From positions 29,787 through 93,786 of the forward strand of contig SUZF01000007.1 in the NCBI GenBank assembly GCA_015060065.1: DNA of 64,000 nt, given 5' to 3'. Shown here one piece after another: positions 19,440 to 30,601 of this stretch. The notes beneath the pieces were generated by a model. That model ran no database searches. It was not told the origin of the DNA and saw nothing but the letters and a program-made list of their open reading frames with translations. A program made the translations under genes and the position numbers. The DNA comes from Rikenellaceae bacterium. Lineage in GTDB: Bacteria; Bacteroidota; Bacteroidia; Bacteroidales; Rikenellaceae. Position 1 is the stretch's first letter, and the number at the start of each line of letters is the position of its first letter.

Positions 19440-20462
19440 ATGAAAAGAGTTTTGAAGTCACTACTTATCGTATGTGCAGTAGCAGGTGTTGCCTGCTCCG
19501 GAAATGAGAAAAAGCAGCAGGCGGTAGAGGAGGTTCAGGAGTTGTCGAAAGTTTCGGTTGCTACCGCTACACGTCGCAATGTTACGCAGTCGGTGTCCTT
19601 TACCGGTACGGTCGAGGCGCAGGTTGTGAATAATATCGCATCACAGCAGCCGCTGCGAATTACCAAGATTTTGGTTGATGTGGGCGACCATGTTCAGGCT
19701 GGTCAAACCCTCGTAACTCTCGATAACTCGTCGCTCGTGCAGGCTGCGGCTCAACTCGAAAACTCGAAGAAGGAGTATGAGCGTGCCAAGGAACTCTACG
19801 AGTTCGGTGGTGCATCGAAGTCAGAGTATGATGGTCGCAAACTTTCGTACGAAGTGGCAAAGTCGGCTTACAACAATTTGGTAGAGAATACTACACTCGT
19901 TTCGCCCGTGTCGGGTGTTGTGTCGGCACGCAACTTTGATGTTGGCGATATGGCATCGGGTCTGCCGGTATTGGTTGTAGAGCAGATTCGCCCCGTGAAG
20001 ATTATGATTAACGTCTCGGAGTCGTTGTTCTCGAAGGTTAAGAAGGGTATGAAGGTGTATGTTACGCTTGATGCTTATGGCGACGAGAAGTTTGCAGGTC
20101 GCATCGCACGTATCTATCCCACAATCAACAACGCAACCCGCACGTTCCAAGTAGAGGTGTCGCTACCCAACAACGACGAGCGTGTGCGTCCGGGTATGTT
20201 TGCCCGCGTGACTCTGCCTTACGCTACCGTTAGCCGCGTAATTATCTCGGATAGAGCCGTGAATAAACTTATGGGTTCGGGCGACCGCTATGTGTTTATC
20301 TATAACCCTGCGGACAGCACTGTGCGTTACAGCAAGGTTGAACTCGGTCAGCACATGGACTATGAATATGAAGTGCTTTCGGGTGTGGAGAATGGCGACC
20401 ATGTGGTTGTTCGCGGTCAGTTGGGTGTTACCAGCGGCGAGAAAGTCGAACTTAATAAATAG
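19440..20462 (+). CDS. efflux RND transporter periplasmic adaptor subunit (lipoprotein)
   Basis: VAGVACSGNEKK lipobox; ILVDVGDHVQAGQTLVTLDNSSL; MFARVTLPYATV. Confidence 0.92.
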   Translation: MKRVLKSLLIVCAVAGVACSGNEKKQQAVEEVQELSKVSVATATRRNVTQSVSFTGTVEAQVVNNIASQQPLRITKILVDVGDHVQAGQTLVTLDNSSLVQAAAQLENSKKEYERAKELYEFGGASKSEYDGRKLSYEVAKSAYNNLVENTTLVSPVSGVVSARNFDVGDMASGLPVLVVEQIRPVKIMINVSESLFSKVKKGMKVYVTLDAYGDEKFAGRIARIYPTINNATRTFQVEVSLPNNDERVRPGMFARVTLPYATVSRVIISDRAVNKLMGSGDRYVFIYNPADSTVRYSKVELGQHMDYEYEVLSGVENGDHVVVRGQLGVTSGEKVELNK

Positions 20463-20485
20463 TCGTAATTTAACAACGAAGAGAA

Positions 20486-23400
20486 ATGAATATCTATAAA
20501 ACAGCCGTAAATAATCCGATTACGACGATTCTGGTCTTCGTCGCAGTCGCAATACTCGGTATTTTCTCGCTGGTAAAGTTGCCGATTGATATGTTCCCGC
20601 ATATCGATGCCAACACCATTCTGGTAGTTACGGCATACCCAGGAGCCAGTGCAGAGGATATTGAGGAGAATGTAACCAAGCCGCTCGAAAACAGCCTTAA
20701 CTCGGTTGAGGATTTGAAACACCTTACCTCGAAATCGAAGGAGAATATCTCGATGGTAATTTTGCAGTTCGAGTATGGTATCGATCCCGATGTCGCTACG
20801 GCAGATGTGCGCGACAAACTCGATATGGTTGTGCAGGCCCTTCCCGATGAGGTTAATAAGCCTATCATCATGAAATTCTCGCCCGACGAGATGCCTATTA
20901 TGATGATGTCGATTAAGGCGGATGAGAGTTGGAGCGGACTTGCAAAGATTATCGATGAGCAGGTTTCAACCCCGCTGGCCCGTGTTAAGGGTGTGGGAAC
21001 AGTGTCGGTTGCAGGTATTCCGGCACGTCAGATTCAAATCTACTGCGACCCCTACAAACTCGAAGCCTATGGTATGACCATCGAGAACATTGCGCAGATT
21101 ATCGCTGCCGAGAACCGCTCGATTCCGGGAGGTACGTTTGACGTTGGCTCGAACACCTACTCGCTGCGTGTCGATCAGGAGTTTACCGGTGCCAAGGAGA
21201 TGGAGAGTATCGTAATTGGCACCAGAGGCGGAGCGAACATCTATCTGCGTGATGTTGCAACCATTACCGATACGCAGGAAGAGCGTACACAGGAGGGTTT
21301 CAATAACGGAGAGCGTGCAGGTATGCTTATCGTTCAGAAGCAGAATGGAGCAAACACGGTCGATATCTCGCGTAAGGTGTTGAAAGAGTTGGAGAAGATT
21401 CGTCCGACCCTGCCGTCGGATGTCCGCATCGAGCCGTTTATCGACAACTCGGATAATATTATGGATACAGCGCAGTCGCTTATCGATACAATCCTCACGA
21501 CCTTTATTATCGTGATGTTTGTGGTGATGTTGATGCTCGGACGTTGGCGTGCAATGTTTATCATCATTCTGACCATCCCGATTTCGATGCTTTCGTCGCT
21601 TATCTACCTCTTGATGACAGGCTCGACTCTGAACATTATCACCATGTCGTCAATATCGATTTCAATCGGTATGGTGGTCGATAACGCAATCGTTATCCTC
21701 GAAAATATTACTCAACATATTGACCGAGGCTCGCGCGTTAAGCAGGCAGCAATCTTTGCTACCAAAGAGATGGGTATGTCGGTTATTGCCTCAACCCTCA
21801 CGACACTGGCGGTATTCCTGCCCTTGACGATGATTGAGGGTATGGCGGGTATTCTTTTCGGCCCGATGGGTTGGATGGTTACCATTACGCTTACAGTCTC
21901 GATGGCTGCGGCTTTGACATTCACACCGGTACTCTGCTCGCTTATCATGAAGCAGAATCCCAAAAAGTCGAAGATTCAGAAGTGGGTTGATAAGGGTATG
22001 GGCGGACTCGAAAACTTCTATGGCGCTGTGCTCAAATGGTGCGTAAATCACCGCAAGACCTTCGTTTTCGGAGCCTTGGCACTCTTCTTCGGAGTCATAT
22101 TGGGTATTGCTCCCCAAATCAAGACCGAGTTTGTTCCTGCGAATGATAATGCACGTATTTCGGTGAAAATCAAGTTGCCGATGGGTACTCGTCAGGAGAT
22201 TACTCGCGATTTGGCTCTTCGCATCGATAAGGAGTTCCGCGAGAAATATCCCGAAATCAAAACTATCGGTATGACCGAGGGTGTTGCCGACTCGGATAAT
22301 GCATTTGCATCTATTCAGGAGAATGGTACGCACTTTATCTCGATGAATATGCACCTGTTGAAAAAGACGGAGCGTGAGCGTTCTCTGACCGAGATTTGTG
22401 ACGGTATGCGTAAGGATTTGGAGAAGTATTCCGAGATTCGTACCTACGAAGTTATCGAGTCGGGACAGAAGGGTGGTGCCGGAGGTCAGTCTTCGGTAGA
22501 TGTCGAACTCTATGGCTACTCTCTCGATGAGACCGACCGTGTGGCAGCCGAAATCAAGGAGATGATGCTCGGATTTGAGAGTTGCTCGGAGGTTGTGATT
22601 TCGCGCGAGGAATATACTCCGGAGTTCCAAGTGGTATTTGACCGCGAGAAATTGGCAATGAATGGATTGAATGTGGCGACCGCAGGAACCTATCTGCGTA
22701 ACCGTGTGAATGGAGCCGTGGCATCCTACTATCGAGAGGATGGTGAAGAGTACGACATCCTTGTCCGCTATGCCAAGGAGTTCCGTGAGTCGAAGGAGGC
22801 GTTGGAGAATGTTACGATTTACAGCCCGACCACCGGAGGCGCTATCAAGGTGCGCGACCTCGGCACTGTAATCGAGACTGTTTCTCCTCCGTCAATTGAG
22901 CGTAAGGACCGTTCGCGTTATGTTAAGATTTCGGGCTCGGTTGCTCATGGATATGCTGTCTCGGATCTTGTTGCAGCGACGACTGCCGGATTGAACAAGA
23001 TGGATCTGCCCGCCGGTATTACGTGGGACTTTGGTGGCTCGTATGAGGATCAGCAGGATACCTTCCGCGATATGTTTATGTTGTTGGCGTTGATGGTTAT
23101 TCTGGTCTTTGTGATTATGGCATCGCAGTTCGAGTCATTGAGTTACCCCTTTATCATCATGTTCTCGCTGCCTTTCGCTGTGGTGGGTGTATTGCTCGGC
23201 TTGTGGATTTCGGGCACTCCGCTCAGCATTATGGGTCTGCTTGGTGTGTTGATGCTGGTAGGTATCGTTGTGAACAATGGTATTATCCTGGTCGATTATA
23301 CCCGCTTGTTGCAGGGCCGTGGTATGCCGGTGCTTGATGCAGCCGTGGCTGCCGGTCGTTCGCGTATGCGTCCTATTCTGATGACCACGCTTACCACTGT

Positions 23401-23593
23401 GCTCGGTATGGTGCCGATGGCAGTGGGTACGGGCGTCGGCTCCGAGATGTGGAACTCGCTCGGTATGACGGTGGCTTGGGGACTTTCGTTCTCGACATTG
23501 GTAACACTATTACTTATCCCTGTACTCTATTGTATCCTTGCGCTCCGCGAAGAGCGTAAGGCTGCAAAGAGACTTGCTAAACTTAATGCATAA
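20486..23593 (+). CDS. efflux RND transporter permease subunit
   Basis: 1035 aa; NPITTILVFVAVAILGIFSLVKLPIDMFPHIDANTILVVTAYPGASAEDIEENVTKPLE; SLPFAVVGVLLGLW. Confidence 0.95.
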   Translation: MNIYKTAVNNPITTILVFVAVAILGIFSLVKLPIDMFPHIDANTILVVTAYPGASAEDIEENVTKPLENSLNSVEDLKHLTSKSKENISMVILQFEYGIDPDVATADVRDKLDMVVQALPDEVNKPIIMKFSPDEMPIMMMSIKADESWSGLAKIIDEQVSTPLARVKGVGTVSVAGIPARQIQIYCDPYKLEAYGMTIENIAQIIAAENRSIPGGTFDVGSNTYSLRVDQEFTGAKEMESIVIGTRGGANIYLRDVATITDTQEERTQEGFNNGERAGMLIVQKQNGANTVDISRKVLKELEKIRPTLPSDVRIEPFIDNSDNIMDTAQSLIDTILTTFIIVMFVVMLMLGRWRAMFIIILTIPISMLSSLIYLLMTGSTLNIITMSSISISIGMVVDNAIVILENITQHIDRGSRVKQAAIFATKEMGMSVIASTLTTLAVFLPLTMIEGMAGILFGPMGWMVTITLTVSMAAALTFTPVLCSLIMKQNPKKSKIQKWVDKGMGGLENFYGAVLKWCVNHRKTFVFGALALFFGVILGIAPQIKTEFVPANDNARISVKIKLPMGTRQEITRDLALRIDKEFREKYPEIKTIGMTEGVADSDNAFASIQENGTHFISMNMHLLKKTERERSLTEICDGMRKDLEKYSEIRTYEVIESGQKGGAGGQSSVDVELYGYSLDETDRVAAEIKEMMLGFESCSEVVISREEYTPEFQVVFDREKLAMNGLNVATAGTYLRNRVNGAVASYYREDGEEYDILVRYAKEFRESKEALENVTIYSPTTGGAIKVRDLGTVIETVSPPSIERKDRSRYVKISGSVAHGYAVSDLVAATTAGLNKMDLPAGITWDFGGSYEDQQDTFRDMFMLLALMVILVFVIMASQFESLSYPFIIMFSLPFAVVGVLLGLWISGTPLSIMGLLGVLMLVGIVVNNGIILVDYTRLLQGRGMPVLDAAVAAGRSRMRPILMTTLTTVLGMVPMAVGTGVGSEMWNSLGMTVAWGLSFSTLVTLLLIPVLYCILALREERKAAKRLAKLNA

Positions 23594-23598
23594 CGATT

Positions 23599-23892
23599 AT
23601 GAAAGCGATATTTATAGCCTGCAATCAGGCACTTTATAATGAGGTACAACAAGAGATGGCGGCATTGGGCGTTCGGGGATATACCTCGTGGGAGGAGGTT
23701 ACAGGCTGTGGAATGACAACCGGGGAGCCTCACCTGGGCGATGCCGTATGGCCCACTCTTAACTCGGCTATAATCTCTATCACGGAGGATGATAAGGCAG
23801 AGGCTCTGCTCGCTGCCCTTCGCAAACTCGACGAGGAGAACTCTAAACTCGGTCTTCGAGCCTTCTGGTGGAGCGTAGGAGGTACAATTTAG
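23599..23892 (+). CDS. PII-like small protein in RND operon
   Basis: 97 aa: MKAIFIACNQALYNEVQQEMAALGVRGYTSWEEVTGCGMTTGEPHLGDAVWPTLNSAIISITEDDKAEALLAALRKLDEENSKLGLRAFWWSVGGTI; PII/ferredoxin-like alternation by eye. Confidence 0.6.
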   Translation: MKAIFIACNQALYNEVQQEMAALGVRGYTSWEEVTGCGMTTGEPHLGDAVWPTLNSAIISITEDDKAEALLAALRKLDEENSKLGLRAFWWSVGGTI

Positions 23893-23986
23893 GGCGTTTT
23901 CCGGCCGCGAGGTGTGTAGGGTTGGTTGAGTTGCTTTTTGTGTAATTTAACCCCTTAAAACGCCTCTGGCGAAATGGAGTTTTGAT

Positions 23987-24032
23987 AGTTGGGGCTGTCT
24001 GACTTTACGGTCGGACAGCCCCAACTGTTTTT
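23987..24032 (+). terminator. intrinsic terminator of RND operon
   Basis: agttggggctgtctgac-tttac-ggtcggacagccccaact followed by gttttt. Confidence 0.85.
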
Positions 24033-24043
24033 GGCGAATTTTC

Positions 24044-24481
24044 TTAATGTAGTTTTAGTCGAAAAACTGTGGTTGGAACCTCCTCGAATCCAACCTTGCA
24101 ATAGAGGGCGCGAGCCTCCTTGCGGGAGGGTCTTGATGTTAGATTTACATTGTCTGCTCCGCGCTCTTTTGCAATCTCCAAAGCGCGTTCGACAAGGGCG
24201 CGACCGATGCCCCGACCGCGATATGCGGAGTCGGTAATAACATCCTCAATCCAAGCCTTGCAATATGTTGGTATATCGAAGAATACGAGAGTTAGAACAC
24301 CTGCTATCGTGCCGTCTTCATCGGTGGCGGCAAGCAGGTGTGTTGTGTGCGATTCGACGATGCGTTGCAATCGCTCGGCTGTTGGAATCGGGGCGTCTTC
24401 CGAGAGTTGTGGAGTGAGCCTTTCAAAAGCCTTGATTAGGCTTTCGTCGCAATGTTCTATTTCGGCAATTTTTATGTTCAT
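24044..24481 (-). CDS. GNAT family N-acetyltransferase
   Basis: IEDVITDSAYRGRGIGRALVERALEIAKERGADNVNLTSRPSRKEARALYCKVGFEEV; start at MNIKIAEIEHCDE. Confidence 0.9.
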   Translation of the reverse strand: MNIKIAEIEHCDESLIKAFERLTPQLSEDAPIPTAERLQRIVESHTTHLLAATDEDGTIAGVLTLVFFDIPTYCKAWIEDVITDSAYRGRGIGRALVERALEIAKERGADNVNLTSRPSRKEARALYCKVGFEEVPTTVFRLKLH

Positions 24482-24584
24482 AAATTTTACGGTTTCTTGT
24501 TTGTTTGGGTTGTTTTTGCAAAGATAGGAAAAAAGAGGGGATTCCGAAAATTTCGGAATCCCCTCTCTCTGACATGCTATTTGG

Positions 24585-26402
24585 TTAGAATCCCCACTCC
24601 GCGGGGTTGTATGACTGCTTGACAGCATCGGGGACTTCGGGGAAGAAGTCAAACTCGTTGCCCGTAAGTGCTTCGATTTCAGCCACCGAGCGCAGGTGTT
24701 CCCTGCTCAATGTGGGGTTTGTCGAGCCGGTCTGCTCGTCGGTGTCGGAGTTCGAGAACCAGAAGCCTACCGCCTTCAACTCGCTTGCCGAACACTCCTG
24801 TATGGCTTTGCCCGTGGAGCCGCTCTTGGTGCGAAGTACAATCTTGTAGAAGTGTGTAGGTACGATGCAGGTCTTGCAGATGGTTGGCAGATAGTACATA
24901 TTACCGTCGATTGCTGTGGTCTGCTCGTTGGCAAAGTGCGCACCCGAAACCACGTAGAGCGTGTCGGCACAAATGTAGTTGTCCTGTATCTTCTTCTCGG
25001 CTGCTCCCCACAAAATCTGGAAGGCGCAGTCAGCATCCTCGTTTATGAGAGATTTGGCGCGCTGCGCAGCGATATTGCTCGAATAGAAGGTCTGCTTGTT
25101 TATCTCGGCAGGGTTGCTTGCATTACCACAGCCTCGATAACTTGATGCCAACATGTGACCACGACCCCACTGATAGTGGTCGGTGTATGTCTCATCGAAG
25201 TAGGTGCGCAACGAGCAGGTGCGGCCATCAACGGGGTAGATGATTGCCGATTCGTCGTTGGTAAGGTATGGGTCGCAAGCCCACGGGTCGCTGCTGGGAC
25301 GTGTTTTGCCTCCCTCCTCATATATTGCATGGTGCGGGTGTGCTATCCACATGGGCGAATGGCGACGAACATCATAGCAGTAGGAGTAGTTGCGTACTCG
25401 TTGGTTGCTTCTGACGGTGTTGCTCCAATGGGTGTGGTAGCGGTACTCTGTCTTGGTGGTTTTAGCGTCGGGAAGTTCTGCCCACTTGTAGTTCGCTTTG
25501 GTGCCGATTTCGATGCTCTGACCGCCTGCGGAGGTTTCGAGTCGCAGGTCGTCGATGTTGTAACCATAACTTACATTTGCGTCGGTTGGCTCGATGCGGA
25601 AACTTAACTTTGTAACATTGCCAACAAGCGAGAATGACGCCTTCGCCAATGTCCACTCATTATATGCCGACGAGGAGGTGTAATCCAACTCTATCCACGA
25701 CGAATCATCTCCCTTGACGTAGAGATTGCACTGCGAGGACATAAATGCTGCACCAAACGAGAACGTGAAGTCCTTCTCGCCATTTGTAGCGATGTTGCAA
25801 ACCTCCAAATATCGGGTTTCGCCCGATGGTGCAGAGACTCGGATATAACCCTTGCCGGATGCTCCGGTGTATTTGCTTGCAGAGCCGTAGTTGTCGTTGC
25901 GCACGTAGGCAGATCTGGTGTTGTAGGAGATGTTGCCTGCACCCTCGCCCGTGAAGTTCTGCCACGAGGTGTTCGAGTCCGCCCATCCGGTGTAGGAGGT
26001 GTTGCCGTCGAGGTTGTCGTAGTAGAGCGTTACAGCAGGTGTTGGAGTCGGGTCGTCGCCACTCTGGGGCGGGAGAACCTTGACTGTTGCTGATAGGGCA
26101 GTGTTGCCGGGGGTGCGTACCAGTAAGGTCTGCGGGGTGGTGGCAGTCATGGAGAGAATATATACGGTGGATATACCCTTCTCGCCATTCAACTGCGAGA
26201 GAGTGACGCTGCCGGAGGTGGTAATTGCCCACTTGCCGTCGGTCTCTATCTTAATCGCCTTTTTGACGTTGGCATCGAAGGTCAGTTCGCTCGGTGTTAC
26301 TTTGAGGTAGGTTGCTGCCTCTTCTTCGCCTTCGGGAAGGGGTCCGCATGCCACGTAGAGAAGTGGCAACAAAACAGCGCAGAAATAGAAAAACTTTCTC
26401 AT
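24585..26402 (-). CDS. lipoprotein DNA/RNA non-specific endonuclease with accessory N-terminal domains
   Basis: LLYVACGPLPEGEEE lipobox; YQWGRGHMLASSYRG nuclease motif with NKQTFYSSNIAAQ downstream; N-terminal BACON-like and jelly-roll-like segments. Confidence 0.75.
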   Translation of the reverse strand: MRKFFYFCAVLLPLLYVACGPLPEGEEEAATYLKVTPSELTFDANVKKAIKIETDGKWAITTSGSVTLSQLNGEKGISTVYILSMTATTPQTLLVRTPGNTALSATVKVLPPQSGDDPTPTPAVTLYYDNLDGNTSYTGWADSNTSWQNFTGEGAGNISYNTRSAYVRNDNYGSASKYTGASGKGYIRVSAPSGETRYLEVCNIATNGEKDFTFSFGAAFMSSQCNLYVKGDDSSWIELDYTSSSAYNEWTLAKASFSLVGNVTKLSFRIEPTDANVSYGYNIDDLRLETSAGGQSIEIGTKANYKWAELPDAKTTKTEYRYHTHWSNTVRSNQRVRNYSYCYDVRRHSPMWIAHPHHAIYEEGGKTRPSSDPWACDPYLTNDESAIIYPVDGRTCSLRTYFDETYTDHYQWGRGHMLASSYRGCGNASNPAEINKQTFYSSNIAAQRAKSLINEDADCAFQILWGAAEKKIQDNYICADTLYVVSGAHFANEQTTAIDGNMYYLPTICKTCIVPTHFYKIVLRTKSGSTGKAIQECSASELKAVGFWFSNSDTDEQTGSTNPTLSREHLRSVAEIEALTGNEFDFFPEVPDAVKQSYNPAEWGF

Positions 26403-26431
26403 AATACGATTTTTTCGAAAATTGATAATCA

Positions 26432-26462
26432 CAAAGTTACAAGTTTGTGTCGAATATGCAAA
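26432..26462 (-). promoter_or_regulatory. promoter of nuclease gene
   Basis: Reverse strand TTTG-N19-TAACTTTG, exact consensus, 30 nt from ATG. Confidence 0.75.
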
Positions 26463-26512
26463 ATTTCCGTGCTGAAAAGTAAAATCGCTACAAAATGTTG
26501 TAATATTCCGCG

Positions 26513-26551
26513 AAACATCCCGCCCCTTTTGTGTTGCGGAGCGGGATGTTT
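26513..26551 (-). terminator. hairpin terminator-like element
   Basis: aaacatcccgc...gcgggatgttt. Confidence 0.55.
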
Positions 26552-26555
26552 ATTC

Positions 26556-27131
26556 CTACAAATCCTTAAAGAACACCGAATAGCGGAAATAGTGGTCGGA
26601 GATACACTGATATTCGGGTGGTATGGTAAATTGCAAATCATCCAAGACATTCAGAAATCCGCATAATACCTCTGGTGGTATTTGACGGTAAATCGAAGGC
26701 TCCGCCCAAATTTTTACTTCTGTATTCAACACCTCTCCTGTCGAATCTGTGTGGAAAGCAATTCCAATTTGTCCCTTGCCATCAAAAGCAGATTTTAGCA
26801 GGTCGTGATATCCCGCAAAGCACGATTTTACACTGTTGTATATTGCGGTTTGAGAAGGCTTGGTGTATCTGGTCTTATCTACAATCCAGTCTCCATATTG
26901 ATTACGCTTAATTGTTGGGTCAGAGCAAGTTGAGGGTTCATGCTGGTTATAAACAGGCGTTGCTTGTGAATAGCACATATTTATATTGTAGATGTCCAAA
27001 ACAAATATCTGACCGACGCTTGTAGTTATTACGGAGCCTTTCGTATATTGATACAACTCTTGGGCGTTGGCATATACGGTGCTGAAAACCAACACAACTA
27101 ACGGCAAGAAGGGTTTTAATCCCATAAGCAT
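26556..27131 (-). CDS. hypothetical exported protein
   Basis: 191 aa with signal peptide (MLMGLKPFLPLVVLVFSTVYANA). Confidence 0.65.
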   Translation of the reverse strand: MLMGLKPFLPLVVLVFSTVYANAQELYQYTKGSVITTSVGQIFVLDIYNINMCYSQATPVYNQHEPSTCSDPTIKRNQYGDWIVDKTRYTKPSQTAIYNSVKSCFAGYHDLLKSAFDGKGQIGIAFHTDSTGEVLNTEVKIWAEPSIYRQIPPEVLCGFLNVLDDLQFTIPPEYQCISDHYFRYSVFFKDL

Positions 27132-27454
27132 AAATGTTTAAGTGGTTAAAAACTCTGGTTGTCGATTCTTCTTAAAATAACTCTCTCGCAATATAGTCAC
27201 AATAATCGAATTGTGCAAATTCTGCCTTGTTTGCACTTTTTTTTGAATGATGTGTGCCAAATGGCGCATTTTGTGTTTTTAAGGGTAAATTTTATGTGAA
27301 ATATATGTTGATAATCAGTGTGTTGCGATAAATGCAATAAGTGTAATTTATTATTTTGAAAATAAAATAAGAAAAAAGAATGAACAAAACCCCAAAATGG
27401 GCGTAAATCGTTGGGAAATCAAGCAAAAACGGCAAAAAAAAGTGCATATATATA

Positions 27455-27483
27455 TTGTGGAATCGAAAAAATGTGTACCTTTG
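27455..27483 (+). promoter_or_regulatory. promoter of str (rpsL) operon
   Basis: TTG-N18-TACCTTTG. Confidence 0.6.
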
Positions 27484-27565
27484 CAGTCCGATTGGAAGAT
27501 TAAAAACGAAATTTTGGGGTCGAAACCCCGTGAGTATTAACAATTAAAGGATAAAAAACGTTAAA

Positions 27566-27949
27566 ATGCCAACTATTCAACAGTTAGTAAGAAACGGTCG
27601 AGCAAAGATGGAGGACAAGAGTAAGTCCCCCGCGCTCGCAGCGTGTCCTCAACGTCGTGGCGTTTGTACCCGTGTGTACACAACGACCCCGAAGAAGCCT
27701 AACTCGGCTATGCGTAAGGTGGCACGTGTAAGATTGACCAATGGCAAGGAGGTCAACGCCTACATCCCCGGAGAAGGCCACAACTTGCAGGAACACTCGA
27801 TTGTATTGGTACGTGGCGGTCGTGTTAAGGACCTTCCCGGTGTTCGTTACCACCTTGTTCGTGGTGCGCTCGACTCGGCAGGTGTGGATGGTCGTCGTCA
27901 GCGTCGCTCGAAGTACGGTGCTAAACGTCCCAAGGCAGGTAAGAAGTAA
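27566..27949 (+). CDS. rpsL: 30S ribosomal protein S12
   Basis: [24 protein letters not shown]...[19 protein letters not shown]. Confidence 0.98.
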   Translation: MPTIQQLVRNGRAKMEDKSKSPALAACPQRRGVCTRVYTTTPKKPNSAMRKVARVRLTNGKEVNAYIPGEGHNLQEHSIVLVRGGRVKDLPGVRYHLVRGALDSAGVDGRRQRRSKYGAKRPKAGKK

Positions 27950-27983
27950 TCAACAAACAAACAGTTAAACAAGGAAAAGTAAA

Positions 27984-28460
27984 ATGAGAAAAGCAAAGCC
28001 AAAGAAGCGAATTCTACTTCCGGATCCGAAGTTCAATGACGTGGAAGTGACACGTTTTGTGAACAATCTTATGCTGGATGGTAAGAAGAGTATTGCCTAC
28101 GCAATTTTCTATGACTCGTTGGAGTTGGTAGGCAAGAAGATGAAGGATGCTGATAAATCTCCGCTGGAAATCTGGAAACAGGCCCTTGAGAATATCACAC
28201 CCCAAGTCGAAGTTAAGTCGAAGCGTATCGGTGGTGCGACCTTCCAGGTTCCTATGGAGGTTAGACCGGAGCGCAAAGTTTCGATTTCGATGAAAAACCT
28301 TATCCTTTACTCACGTAAGCGCTCGGGTAAGTCAATGGCAGAAAAGCTCTCAGGAGAGATAGTTGATGCCTACAACCAGATGGGTGCTGCCTTCAAGCGT
28401 AAGGAGGAGATGCACCGTATGGCAGAGGCCAACAAAGCATTTGCACACTTCAGATTCTAA
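27984..28460 (+). CDS. rpsG: 30S ribosomal protein S7
   Basis: [47 protein letters not shown]. Confidence 0.98.
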   Translation: MRKAKPKKRILLPDPKFNDVEVTRFVNNLMLDGKKSIAYAIFYDSLELVGKKMKDADKSPLEIWKQALENITPQVEVKSKRIGGATFQVPMEVRPERKVSISMKNLILYSRKRSGKSMAEKLSGEIVDAYNQMGAAFKRKEEMHRMAEANKAFAHFRF

Positions 28461-28475
28461 AAACAGGTACGTCAA

Positions 28476-30587
28476 ATGGCAAGAGATCTTAAATACACTC
28501 GTAATATCGGTATCATGGCTCACATCGATGCCGGTAAGACCACTACCTCGGAGCGTATTCTGTTCTACACGGGTAAAACTCACAAGATTGGTGAGACCCA
28601 CGAGGGTGCTGCAACTATGGACTGGATGGTTCAGGAGCAGGAGCGCGGTATCACGATTACTTCGGCTGCTACCACCGCTTTCTGGAACTACAAGGACCAT
28701 CAGTACCAGATTAACCTGATCGATACCCCGGGACACGTTGACTTTACTGTCGAGGTGGAGCGTTCGCTCCGCGTGCTTGACGGTGCCGTTGCTACATTCT
28801 GCGCCGTAGGTGGTGTGGAGCCGCAGTCGGAGACCGTATGGCGTCAGGCTGACAAGTACAATGTTCCCCGTATCGGTTATGTTAATAAGATGGACCGTAC
28901 CGGTGCCGATTTCCTCGCAGTTTGCTCGCAGATTAAGGAGCACTTCGGTGCAACTGCTCTGCCGGTAGTTCTGCCCATCGGTGTCGAGGATAAGTTCGAG
29001 GGTCTTATTGACCTTATATATAATAATGCGATCTACTACTACGACGACAAGACCGTTCGTGACAACTTCGAGTTGCGCGAGATTCCCGAAAATATGAAGG
29101 CAGAGGCTGCCGAGTGGCGTGCAAAACTCATCGAGGAGGTTGCTGCTACGGATGACGCTCTGATGGAGAAGTTCTTCGAGGATCCCGATTCGATTACCGC
29201 TGACGAGTTGATCGCTGCTATCCGCACAGCAACTATGAATATGTCGCTCGTGCCGATGCTCTGCGGTTCGTCGTTCCACAACAAGGGTGTGCAGAAGTTG
29301 CTCGACTACATTATGGCATTCCTCCCCTCGCCGCTGGATGTTCCCGCTGTTGAGGGTACCAACCCCAAAACTGATGAGGTAGAGACTCGTAAGGCAGATG
29401 TGAATGATCCGTTCTGTGGTTTGGCATTTAAGATTGCAACCGACCCCTTTGTAGGTCGTTTGGCATTCGTGCGCGTATATTCGGGTGCGTTGGATGCAGG
29501 TTCGTACGTTTTGAATGCTCGTAGCGGCAAGCGTGAGCGTATCAGCCGTATCTACCAGATGCACGCCAACAAGCAGAATCCTTTGGAGCGCGTAGAGGCT
29601 GGTGATATCTGTGCAGCAGTAGGTTTCAAGGAGATTCGCACCGGTGATACTCTTACCGCCGAGAATGCTCCGCTCGTACTTGAACAGATGACCTTCCCGG
29701 AGCCGGTTATCGGTTTGGCTGTTGAGCCGAAGACCCAGAAGGATCTCGATAAACTCGGCATCGCTCTCGCGAAGTTGGCAGAGGAGGATCCTACCTTCAC
29801 GGTTCGTACTGATGAGGAGAGTGGTCAGACTATCATCAGCGGTATGGGTGAGCTTCACCTCGATATTATCGTTGACCGTCTGCGTCGCGAGTTCGGTGTA
29901 GAGATCAATCAGGGCGCACCGCAAGTTAATTACAAGGAGGCTCTTACTACTACGGTTCAGCACCGTGAGGTATTCAAGAAGCAGACCGGTGGTCGCGGTA
30001 AGTTCGCAGATATCATCTTCGAAATCGGTCCCGCAGAGGAGGGTAAGGTTGGTCTTACGTTTGTTGACGAGGTTAAGGGCGGTAATATTCCGAAGGAGTT
30101 TATCCCCGCAGTCCAGAAGGGCTTCGAGTCAGCAATGGCAAACGGTGCTTTGGCAGGTTACACCATCGATGCAATGAAGGTTACCTTGAAGGATGGTTCG
30201 TTCCACCCCGTCGATTCGGACCAGTTGTCGTTCGAAATCTGCGCCCGTAACGGTTTCCGTCAGGCAGCACCCAAGGCAGGCTCGGTAATTATGGAGCCGG
30301 TAATGTCGGTTGAGGTTGTTACCCCGGAGGAGAATATGGGTGATATCATCGGTGACCTTAACAAGCGTCGTGGTCAGATTCAGGGTATGGAGTCGAAGGG
30401 TACGGCTCGTGTCGTAAAGGCAAAGGTACCCCTCTCGGAGATGTTCGGTTATGTAACCGTTCTCCGTACCATCTCGTCGGGTCGCGCAACGTCGTCGATG
30501 GAGTTCTCGCACTTCGAGGAGGTTCCTGCTAACTTGGCAAAGGAGATCATCGAGAAGTCGGCCGGTAAACGTAAGGATTTAGAATAA
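28476..30587 (+). CDS. fusA: elongation factor G
   Basis: [42 protein letters not shown]. Confidence 0.98.
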   Translation: MARDLKYTRNIGIMAHIDAGKTTTSERILFYTGKTHKIGETHEGAATMDWMVQEQERGITITSAATTAFWNYKDHQYQINLIDTPGHVDFTVEVERSLRVLDGAVATFCAVGGVEPQSETVWRQADKYNVPRIGYVNKMDRTGADFLAVCSQIKEHFGATALPVVLPIGVEDKFEGLIDLIYNNAIYYYDDKTVRDNFELREIPENMKAEAAEWRAKLIEEVAATDDALMEKFFEDPDSITADELIAAIRTATMNMSLVPMLCGSSFHNKGVQKLLDYIMAFLPSPLDVPAVEGTNPKTDEVETRKADVNDPFCGLAFKIATDPFVGRLAFVRVYSGALDAGSYVLNARSGKRERISRIYQMHANKQNPLERVEAGDICAAVGFKEIRTGDTLTAENAPLVLEQMTFPEPVIGLAVEPKTQKDLDKLGIALAKLAEEDPTFTVRTDEESGQTIISGMGELHLDIIVDRLRREFGVEINQGAPQVNYKEALTTTVQHREVFKKQTGGRGKFADIIFEIGPAEEGKVGLTFVDEVKGGNIPKEFIPAVQKGFESAMANGALAGYTIDAMKVTLKDGSFHPVDSDQLSFEICARNGFRQAAPKAGSVIMEPVMSVEVVTPEENMGDIIGDLNKRRGQIQGMESKGTARVVKAKVPLSEMFGYVTVLRTISSGRATSSMEFSHFEEVPANLAKEIIEKSAGKRKDLE

Positions 30588-30601
30588 TACAAAGAAACGA
30601 T

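Noticed and set aside
28350-29963. 537-aa ORF antisense to fusA
   Set aside because: Shadow ORF of a highly conserved gene.
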